Source: HKCCE3408 sp038530555
GTDB taxonomy: Bacteria > Pseudomonadota > Alphaproteobacteria > Rhodobacterales > Rhodobacteraceae
Length of the DNA stretch: 64,000 nucleotides
Assembly: GCA_038530555.1 (NCBI GenBank)
Contig: JBCBCN010000006.1
Span: 1-64,000, forward strand
Reading direction: 5' to 3'
Below are positions 57,757 through 64,000 of the stretch, in pieces; positions within the stretch are counted from its first letter, which is position 1; each line of letters starts with the position of its first letter. A model generated the notes under the pieces. That model saw only the letters and a program-made list of their open reading frames with translations, had not been told where the DNA came from and did no database searches. Position numbers and translations under genes: made by a program.

Positions 57757-58971
57757 TTATTCCAGGAACGGTGACGGATCGACGGCCTCAAAGCCGCGCC
57801 GCACCTCGAAATGCAGGAATGACGGATCGCCCGGGCCGACCTCGGCCACTTGCTGACCCCGGCTGACGCTGTCGCCGCGCTCCACCTGGATGTTGCGCAC
57901 ATTGGCATAGACCGTCAGCAGATTGCCGGAATGCCGGATCACGAGGATCGGGATCTGTTCGGTGTCGCGGGTGATCGCGGCGACTTCACCGGCATCGGCC
58001 GCCACGACCGCCGCGCCGGTTGGGGCGGAGATATCCAGGCCCTCATTCGAGGCAGAGAAGCCGCGCAGCACCGAGCCCTGAACCGGGCGTTGCAGCTGCG
58101 CGCTGGAGGCGGTTTGTGCGGGCGCGGGCTCTGGCGCAGCTTCGGCGGCTGGCGCTGGCGCGGGCTCGGACGTGTCCGTCAGGTCCGGGGCGTCGGGCAG
58201 AGGCGCGGCGGTGATCGCATCGGGCAGCGGTTCAGCCGCGGAGGGCGGTACGGGTGTGACGCTGTCGCCGGGCAAACCGCCATCGGCGGCGGCAGACGCG
58301 GAACCGGAGGGGCCGGTCACCGAGCTGTCGGCGGAGACCGGGATGATCAGGAACTGACCCTCGCGCACGTCGAGATTGGGGCCGAGCCCGTTCCATTCCG
58401 CCAAGGACCGCACAGAGACCGCATAGAGCCGTGCGACCGAATAGGCCGTCTCTCCGCGGCCGACCCGGTGGCGCAGGGGTTCGGCACCCGTTTGCATCGG
58501 CAGGCCCGTGAGGTTGTCGCCGGTCTCGGCCTCATCGATGGCGGCCGAGGCGATGGCGGTGATGTCGCCCTGGGCATCGCGCCCGACCATGCGGGGCAGG
58601 GCCAGAACCTCGCCCTCGCGCAGAGTGTCGGTTTCCGAGCGGCCGTTGAAGGCCGCAAGCTCAGCGCTGCTCAGTCCGATCCGGCCTGCGACGGTGCTGA
58701 CGGTGTCGCCCGGGCGGGCCACGGCGACCTGGTAGGTGGGATAGGTGATCAGCCCGTTGATATCGGGCGCCGGGCGCGCGGCGGCGGCATTGGCCCCGTT
58801 CGAGACGCCGTTGCCGCGAAAATCGAAATCGAGATCGCTGAGCCCGCTGGCGCAGCCGCTGAGCAGGGCGGCGCTAAGCAGGACGGGAAGGGTGCGGCTC
58901 CGAATACCGTGTCGCGGAGGGGCGGGTGTGCCGGAGGCGGCGGGCTTGCGGGTCCGGGGCGTCTGGGCCAT
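57757..58971 (-). CDS. nlpD: NlpD-like LysM/M23 lipoprotein
   Basis: A 404-residue lipoprotein (lipobox LLSGC about residue 42). Two LysM domains (YQVAVARPGDTVSTVAGRIG; HRVGRGETAYSVARLYAVS) are followed by a Pro/Ala-rich linker and a C-terminal M23 peptidase-like domain (NEGLDISAPTGAAVVAADAG; HSGNLLTVYANVRNIQVERG; FLHFEVRRG). The metal-binding His/Asp set is degenerate: Asn-Glu-Gly-Leu-Asp replaces the usual HxGxD. It is therefore probably an activator of amidases like NlpD/EnvC. It follows pcm in the classical surE–pcm–nlpD order. Confidence 0.9.
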   Translation of the reverse strand: MAQTPRTRKPAASGTPAPPRHGIRSRTLPVLLSAALLSGCASGLSDLDFDFRGNGVSNGANAAAARPAPDINGLITYPTYQVAVARPGDTVSTVAGRIGLSSAELAAFNGRSETDTLREGEVLALPRMVGRDAQGDITAIASAAIDEAETGDNLTGLPMQTGAEPLRHRVGRGETAYSVARLYAVSVRSLAEWNGLGPNLDVREGQFLIIPVSADSSVTGPSGSASAAADGGLPGDSVTPVPPSAAEPLPDAITAAPLPDAPDLTDTSEPAPAPAAEAAPEPAPAQTASSAQLQRPVQGSVLRGFSASNEGLDISAPTGAAVVAADAGEVAAITRDTEQIPILVIRHSGNLLTVYANVRNIQVERGDSVSRGQQVAEVGPGDPSFLHFEVRRGFEAVDPSPFLE

Positions 58972-59167
58972 GGCGCGCGATATCCTCAATGTCTTGGGGT
59001 CCAGCGCATTCCTGAGGCCTATGCACAAAGCCAGCCGGAACCCCTATCAGCCAGCGCTTTCGCCCCGCGCATTGGGGTCTCGCGCCGTTGCCGAGTAATT
59101 TAGCCTGAAGGCGCAGCGGGGAAAAGGCCTGATCGCGCGGCTTTGCGCGGTGGGCCGCCGGTTTTGA

Positions 59168-59809
59168 TTAGCTGTCCGCGATGCCCTCAAGCAGCGGGAC
59201 GAAGCGCACGGGCAGCAATTCCTCATAGTCAAAGCCGTCCGGCGTGCGGGTGACTTTGATCAGGCTTTGCACAGTGTCGGATTGGCCCACGGGCAGGACC
59301 ATCACGCCGCCCTCTTTGAGTTGCGCCAGAAGGGGACCGGGCGGATCTTCGGCGGCGGCTGTGACCAAGATGCGGTCGAACGGCGCCTGTTCGGGCAGGC
59401 CGAAACAGCCGTCGCCCACGATCACGGTGGCGTTTGAGATCTGCGCGCGGGCGAGCCTGGCCTCGGCGTCGCGGGCCAGGCGGCGGTGCCGGTCCATGGT
59501 GTAGACCCGGCGGCAGAGCTGCGCCAGAACCGCCGCCTGATAGCCCGAGCCCGTGCCGATCTCGAGCACCTTGTCGCGCGGCCCGGGCGCCAGCGCCTGG
59601 GTCATCAGGCCGACCACGGAGGGCTGCGAGATCGTCTGGCCACAGGCGATTGGCAGGGGCAGATCGTGATAGGCGCGGTCTTCGAAATGGCCCTCGATGA
59701 AACGGCCGCGGTCGACCTTTTCCATCGCCGCCAGCACGCGCGCATCCGTCACCCCGCGTTTGCGCAGGGCAAAGAGGAACTGCATCACGCGGGTGGCGTC
59801 GTCGATCAT
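59168..59809 (-). CDS. pcm: protein-L-isoaspartate O-methyltransferase
   Basis: A 213-residue SAM-dependent enzyme that methylates and so repairs isoaspartyl residues in aged proteins. Signatures are LPLPIACGQTISQPSVVGLM (with the substrate-binding Ser), the SAM motif VLEIGTGSGYQAAVLAQL and the late region FDRILVTAAAEDPP. Its ATG overlaps the surE TGA by four bases, so both are co-translated. Family length is normal. Confidence 0.96.
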   Translation of the reverse strand: MIDDATRVMQFLFALRKRGVTDARVLAAMEKVDRGRFIEGHFEDRAYHDLPLPIACGQTISQPSVVGLMTQALAPGPRDKVLEIGTGSGYQAAVLAQLCRRVYTMDRHRRLARDAEARLARAQISNATVIVGDGCFGLPEQAPFDRILVTAAAEDPPGPLLAQLKEGGVMVLPVGQSDTVQSLIKVTRTPDGFDYEELLPVRFVPLLEGIADS

Positions 59810-60609
59810 GGTTTGGCGACCCCGTCGAGTGCCTGTTGCAGCGGGCCGAGCGCGTCATAATCGGTCAGATTGGCGCGCAGCGGCGTGACGGAGATGTAGC
59901 CCTCGAGGTTCACAGCGGCATCGCTGCCTGGCGCTGTGGGTATGTTCTGCGGCCCGCCGGTGATCCACATAAAGCGCCGCCCGCTGGGCGCGGTATGGGG
60001 CGCGATGCCGAAATTGGTCTCACGGCGAAAGCCCTGTTCGGCGGCAAGCGTGCCCAAGACCTCATCGCCGGGCACAGGCGGGAAATTGACGTTGTAGAAC
60101 AGTTTGTAATCGGCGCCTTCGTCCCAGGGCGCATGATCAAGAAGCGCGCGCACGAGAGCGACCCCGTGCTGGGCGGCGGCCTCGAAACTGTTCTCGATCT
60201 CAGCGTTGCGGGGGCCGTAATACTGCGAGAGCGCGATGGATTTATAGCCCTGCAGCGCGCCTTCCATTGCGGCGCCGATCGTGCCGGAATAGAGCACGTT
60301 CTCGGCGGAATTGTTGCCGCGATTGACGCCCGAGAGGATCAGATCGGGCGGTGTGTCCTTGAGGATGTCGTAGAGCGCGGCGAGGATGCAATCGGCGGGC
60401 GTCCCTTCGGTCGTGAAGCGGCGCGGGCCGAGCTTGGCGACCAGGGTCGGGTGCACATAGGAGATGCAGTGGCCCACGCCCGATTGCTCAAAGGCGGGGG
60501 CGACGATCCAGACCTCACCGTCCGGGCCCGCAAGCTCATTGGCGATGGCTTCGAGCACGTCGAGGCCCGGCGCGTTGATGCCGTCGTCATTGGTGATGAG
60601 GATGCGCAT
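59806..60609 (-). CDS. surE: 5'/3'-nucleotidase SurE
   Basis: A 267-residue metal-dependent nucleotidase. The N-terminal MRILITNDDGINAPGL holds the metal-binding Asp-Asp, and PDLILSGVNRGNNSAENVLY and YSGTIGAAMEGALQGYKSIA are typical. It removes phosphate from nucleoside monophosphates and helps stationary-phase survival. The start at MRILIT is fixed by the family; upstream codons in the same frame are not homologous. It is co-translated with pcm. Confidence 0.97.
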   Translation of the reverse strand: MRILITNDDGINAPGLDVLEAIANELAGPDGEVWIVAPAFEQSGVGHCISYVHPTLVAKLGPRRFTTEGTPADCILAALYDILKDTPPDLILSGVNRGNNSAENVLYSGTIGAAMEGALQGYKSIALSQYYGPRNAEIENSFEAAAQHGVALVRALLDHAPWDEGADYKLFYNVNFPPVPGDEVLGTLAAEQGFRRETNFGIAPHTAPSGRRFMWITGGPQNIPTAPGSDAAVNLEGYISVTPLRANLTDYDALGPLQQALDGVAKP

Positions 60610-60772
60610 GGAACCTCCCGGCTTGACGTGGCCCGAATTGCTGGGCGGATGGGTTGCTCTGCCATATCGCCCGATCCCGCCGGGCGACAAGCGCTTGGGT
60701 GGGCCGGGGCGCTTTGCGCAGGCCGATGGCGCTTATTTGGCCACAATCAAGCTGCGGAATCAGGCGGCGCAA

Positions 60773-61489
60773 TCAGGTGATCGGCCGCAGCCGCCAAGCG
60801 GTCAGGGCGATGGCGCCGATGGCGCCGAGGATGGCGCCCATGAAGAGCGTCAGATCGGCGGGGTTTTGTGCGCTGGCGACCAGAACGCCCGTGAGCGCCC
60901 AGATCAGCGCGAGGGGATAGCTCAGCGGTGGGCGCAATTGAAGAACTGCGACGCCCAAGCTGCCCACAGCCAGAAGGCCGATCCAGGAGCTGATCGCGGG
61001 ATCGAGCCCGGTCCAGCCGGTGACTGCGGTGGCGGTGGCCACGAAGCTCGCCGCGCTGAGCCAGCCCGCATAAAGCGCGATGGGAGCGGCGAGCCAGCCC
61101 GTTTCGTGCGCCGGACAGCGCACCAGGGACATAAGCGCACCGGCGAGCATGGCGAAGATCAGGATGGTGGCCCAGACCGGGGAGGCCAGAGCGACCTCGA
61201 TCCAGATCGCGCCGATGGCCATGGAGACGATCAGCGGCCAGCGTGCGGCCTGCCAGACCGGATCATCGCCGCGTTTCAGTAGCCCGAAGACGGCCGAGGC
61301 GATCAGCCAGGCATAGATCACGCCCCAGATCGCAAAGGCATAGCCTGCCGGTTGCAGGATCAGGGGCGGTGTGGGGTTGGGGAATTGGTCGGGGTCAAAG
61401 CCGGTGAACGGATCGGAAATGAAGGCGCCCGCCGCGAAGGCCAGGGCAGCCAGGAGCGTCAGGAGTGCGGCGAGGGAGGGTCGGGACAT
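60773..61489 (-). CDS. TspO-related multi-helix membrane protein
   Basis: A 238-residue protein with about seven hydrophobic helices and a signal-anchor-like start. The segment ILQPAGYAFAIWGVIYAWL resembles the Pro-rich, Trp-containing signature of TspO/MBR proteins (tryptophan-rich sensory proteins), which bind porphyrins. However, the protein is longer than usual TspO (about 160 residues), so it belongs to an extended subgroup. It lies between the HugZ-like haem-related gene and surE in the same direction. Confidence 0.6.
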   Translation of the reverse strand: MSRPSLAALLTLLAALAFAAGAFISDPFTGFDPDQFPNPTPPLILQPAGYAFAIWGVIYAWLIASAVFGLLKRGDDPVWQAARWPLIVSMAIGAIWIEVALASPVWATILIFAMLAGALMSLVRCPAHETGWLAAPIALYAGWLSAASFVATATAVTGWTGLDPAISSWIGLLAVGSLGVAVLQLRPPLSYPLALIWALTGVLVASAQNPADLTLFMGAILGAIGAIALTAWRLRPIT

Positions 61490-61607
61490 GGTGGCCTCTA
61501 GCAGGAGATCGGCGCGGGCGGTTGTGTCAGCGCTACGCCCTTCCGGCGCGGGCCGAAAGCGCGATTGCTTGTGCGCGGGAAGGAATTTCGCGCCTGGTGG
61601 AGGTGGT

Positions 61608-62222
61608 TCAGCCTTCCGTCGCGGCGCGGGCCTCTTTGGCCAGGGTGACGAGGCGCGGGCCCATATCGGTGGCGTCCGTCAGCGGCGGCTCGAAAGTCAG
61701 ACGCTCCACCCGGTCGCCCAGGGCCATGTCGAGCCCGTCGGGATCGAGGCCCTGCATGACCCAATGGCCCTCCGGCAGACCGAGGTAATGCGTGGCATAG
61801 AGCGCGACGGCATCGGCGTGGTCTTCGTTCATATGCTCCACCGCGCCCGCTTCACGCCGGGCGAGATCGGGGAGATCGGCGCTCAGAAGCTCAAGCGGGT
61901 CAAGGTCTTTGCCGTCCATCTCGGCCTTGTGCAGCCGCATGCGCCAGAGCGGGGCCTTGGCGAGCGGCGGGTGATAGGCCTCGAAGCGGGCCTGTTCTTC
62001 CTTGTCGCCCTCGGTCAGCGGAAGCAGCATGCCGGTGAGCGTGAGCGGGCCGAGCGACAGTGTCACCTCCGCGCCCGGCTCAGGCTCTTGGCCCTCTTGG
62101 ATCACCATGAGTGGGTGGCCGCGCTGATCGGTGGCGAGCGGCACTTGCGTCTTGGCGCAGGAGAGCGTGGCCTGACGCGCGCGGCGCAGGGTGTCTTTGG
62201 CGGTGTTTATCGGCGTGTCCAT
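61608..62222 (-). CDS. HugZ-like pyridoxamine-oxidase-fold protein (DUF2470)
   Basis: A 204-residue protein. Residues about 1-110 resemble the split-barrel of pyridoxamine 5'-phosphate oxidase-like proteins (ARQATLSCAKTQVPLATDQR, then HPLMVIQ). The C-terminal part is a DUF2470 domain (AGAVEHMNEDHADAVALYAT). This combination is typical of HugZ/HutZ-like proteins linked with haem degradation or iron use, though not all bind haem. It is 28 bases downstream of serS. Confidence 0.82.
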   Translation of the reverse strand: MDTPINTAKDTLRRARQATLSCAKTQVPLATDQRGHPLMVIQEGQEPEPGAEVTLSLGPLTLTGMLLPLTEGDKEEQARFEAYHPPLAKAPLWRMRLHKAEMDGKDLDPLELLSADLPDLARREAGAVEHMNEDHADAVALYATHYLGLPEGHWVMQGLDPDGLDMALGDRVERLTFEPPLTDATDMGPRLVTLAKEARAATEG

Positions 62223-62250
62223 GGCAGTCTATCTAGGTGTCGCGACAGCC

Positions 62251-63543
62251 CTAGACCAGCGCGCCCTCCGCCGTCAGCCGGGTCTTGCCGCCGAGATAAG
62301 GCCCGAGCGCCTCGGGCAGCGTGACCGAGCCGTCTTCCTCCTGGCCGTTTTCCAGCACCGCGATCAGGCAGCGGCCGACCGCGAGGCCTGAGCCGTTGAG
62401 CGTGTGTACAAATTCCGGCTTGCCGCCGCCCTCGGGCCGAAAGCGCGCGCCCATGCGCCGGGCCTGATAGTCGCCGCAGGTCGAACACGACGAGATCTCA
62501 CGGTAGGTGTTTTGCCCCGGCAGCCAAACCTCGATGTCATAGGTCCGCCGCGCGCCCGCGCCCATATCGCCGGTGCAAAGCTCGACCGTGCGGTAGGGCA
62601 GAGCCAGGCGCTCGAGAATGCCTTCGGCGCAAGCGGTCATGCGGGCAAGCTCGTCGTCGGAATGGTCGGGATGGGTGATCGAGACCATCTCGACCTTTTC
62701 GAACTGGTGCTGGCGCAGCATACCGGAGGTGTCGCGGCCCGCGCTGCCGGCCTCAGACCGGAAGCAGAGCGAATGGGCGGTATAGCGGCGGGGCAGATAG
62801 CTTTCCTCGAGGATATGGCCCGCAACGATATTGGTCAGCGAGACCTCGGAGGTGGGGATGAGCCACCAGCCATTGGTGGTCTGATAGCTGTCCTCGCCAA
62901 ACTTGGGCAGCTGGCCCGTACCGTACATGATTTCATCGCGCACGAGGACGGGCGCATTGACCTCGGTCAGGCCGTTTTCGCCCGTATGGGTGTCGATCAT
63001 AAACTGCGCGAGCGCCCGGTGCAGCCGCGCCACCCCGCCCGACAGCATCACGAAGCGGGAGCCCGAGAGCTTGGCGGCGGTTTTGAAATCCATGCCGTCC
63101 TGGCTGGCGGCGAGCTCATAGTGTTCCTTAGGCGTAAAGGCGAAATTGCGCGGGCTGCCCCAGCGCTTGACCTCGACATTGTCCGCCTCATCGGCTCCGT
63201 CGGGCACATCCGTGTAGGGCAGATTGGGCAAACCTGAGAGCAGCGCCGTAAGCTCCGCGTCCTTCGTCTTTGCGGCTTCCTCCAGGCGGGCGATCTCGTC
63301 CTTTTTTGCCGCAACCAGGGCGCGCAGGCGCTCGAACTCGGCCTCGTCCCCGCTGGCCTTGGCTTGGCCGACTGCTTTGGAGGCGGTGTTGCGCTCGGCT
63401 TGGGCTGCCTCGGCGGCTTCAATCTGGGCACGGCGGTCCGCATCCAGGGCGAGGATGGCCGGGGTTTGCGGCGAGAGCCCGCGCCGGGCCCAGGCGGCGT
63501 CGAAGCTTGCGGGGTCTTGGCGGATGGCGCGGATGTCGTGCAT
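62251..63543 (-). CDS. serS: serine–tRNA ligase
   Basis: A 430-residue class II aminoacyl-tRNA synthetase. The N-terminal coiled-coil arm (about residues 25-105, rich in Ala/Glu/Lys) binds the long variable arm of tRNA-Ser. Motif 2 (CFRSEAGSAGRDTSGMLRQH) and motif 3 (GLAVGRCLIAVLENGQEEDG) are intact. Length is normal for the family. It is the first gene of a leftward row with the HugZ-like, TspO-like, surE, pcm and nlpD genes, an order conserved in alphaproteobacteria. Confidence 0.97.
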   Translation of the reverse strand: MHDIRAIRQDPASFDAAWARRGLSPQTPAILALDADRRAQIEAAEAAQAERNTASKAVGQAKASGDEAEFERLRALVAAKKDEIARLEEAAKTKDAELTALLSGLPNLPYTDVPDGADEADNVEVKRWGSPRNFAFTPKEHYELAASQDGMDFKTAAKLSGSRFVMLSGGVARLHRALAQFMIDTHTGENGLTEVNAPVLVRDEIMYGTGQLPKFGEDSYQTTNGWWLIPTSEVSLTNIVAGHILEESYLPRRYTAHSLCFRSEAGSAGRDTSGMLRQHQFEKVEMVSITHPDHSDDELARMTACAEGILERLALPYRTVELCTGDMGAGARRTYDIEVWLPGQNTYREISSCSTCGDYQARRMGARFRPEGGGKPEFVHTLNGSGLAVGRCLIAVLENGQEEDGSVTLPEALGPYLGGKTRLTAEGALV

Positions 63544-63622
63544 TTCTGGGGCCTTTGAGAGGTTCTTGAGCGAGGCGGTGGTTTGCGCGCTCTATGCCCC
63601 AAAGCTTGGGCCAGTTGAACCG

Positions 63623-64000
63623 CTAATCCGGTGTCTGCGGGTCGGGTGTCTCTGGAGCGCTTGGGGCGCCCGCGCGGCGCAGAAAGGCCGGGCTAGGGAT
63701 CGCCGCAAATGTCGCTGCGCCCGTCTGTTGGCCCGGCGCATGGGCCACGATCACCGCCACCACGCGGAGCCCGGCGCTGTCCTCGCGCAAAAGCGGTGAG
63801 CCGGAAAAGCCCGATTGCACCAGGCAATCGGTGCCGATGACGGCCGGGCGAATCTGGCCCACGCGGCAGGTCTCATGCCCGCGCAGAAGCGTCGGCGCGC
63901 CGCGCGGAAAGCCGTAGAGTGAGAAGGCGGCGCCTTCGCCGTTGCCCCCGCCGTCTCCTAGGCCGGGCAGAAGCGGGATCGGGGCGATCAGGTCGGCGGG
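63623..64000 (-). CDS. trypsin-like serine protease, C-terminal part (gene continues beyond the window)
   Basis: The frame runs off the right edge of the window and 125 codons are visible. The segment TDCLVQSGFSGSPLLREDSA contains the GxSGSP signature of the catalytic Ser of trypsin/DegP-like proteases, and GLRVVAVIVAHAP is the following strand. The C-terminus is Pro/Ala-rich. The His and Asp of the triad and any signal peptide would lie outside the window. Confidence 0.75.
   Translation of the reverse strand, partial: PADLIAPIPLLPGLGDGGGNGEGAAFSLYGFPRGAPTLLRGHETCRVGQIRPAVIGTDCLVQSGFSGSPLLREDSAGLRVVAVIVAHAPGQQTGAATFAAIPSPAFLRRAGAPSAPETPDPQTPD

Noticed and set aside
57850..59103. A 417-codon plus-strand frame opposite nlpD
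   Set aside because: Antisense shadow of nlpD; Gly/Arg-rich translation with no domain.

Overview
The window looks like chromosomal DNA of a marine-type alphaproteobacterium of the Rhodobacterales (Roseobacter group). The evidence is the conserved order serS – surE – pcm – nlpD, the Rhodobacterales-type EF-P, mtnP/apt, carB and rhomboid genes, a VPLPA-CTERM protein, and several small conserved families typical of that order. Genus and species cannot be fixed from the sequence alone.

Positions 1 to about 28,500 are an accessory, decaying island: AT-richer, gene-poor and full of broken genes. It holds a lone response regulator (1428-1916), three degenerate IS3-family elements (3442-4710, about 10,522-11,571, 12,875-14,080) and a large RTX-repeat secreted protein gene with two in-frame TAA codons (6579-9326). 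It also holds two families of small proteins that each occur twice (876/12,103 and 2726/12,603). A small integrative element runs from about 14,558 to 20,132: tyrosine recombinase, AlpA-like regulator, HNH endonuclease, P4-type primase/helicase and a Toprim primase remnant. Near it are a truncated tRNA-Cys (21,038-21,079) and a second, ruined recombinase (22,261-22,900). The one large intact gene of the island is a 1367-residue condensation/adenylation/carrier protein whose adenylation domain resembles alpha-aminoadipate reductase (Lys2) and which ends in a membrane acyltransferase-3 domain (23,256-27,359).

Positions 28,600 to 31,600 hold an ECF sigma factor/anti-sigma pair flanked by a fasciclin-domain protein and a DUF4394 protein. 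Both flanking genes have the same ECF-like promoter at the same internal spacing, so they are probably targets of the sigma factor.

Positions 31,697 to 40,831 form a one-direction cluster: Ser/Thr kinase, FHA protein, PP2C phosphatase, a GTPase-like protein without a P-loop, two dynamin-like GTPases, a roadblock-like protein and an unknown protein. No type VI secretion structural genes are nearby, so this appears to be a stand-alone phospho-signalling/GTPase system.

Positions 41,243 to the end are compact core genome: TolC, a PopZ-like acidic protein, rhomboid, EF-P, tRNA-Leu, adenine salvage (mtnP–DUF2927–apt), a flavin reductase, a GNAT acetyltransferase, a BrnA-like protein, carB, a VPLPA-CTERM protein, nlpD, pcm, surE, a TspO-related protein, a HugZ-like protein, serS and a partial serine protease. 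Between carB and the VPLPA-CTERM gene is an array of structured repeats whose three helices show compensating base changes. Upstream of the carB 3' end is a small cluster of DnaA-box-like sequences.
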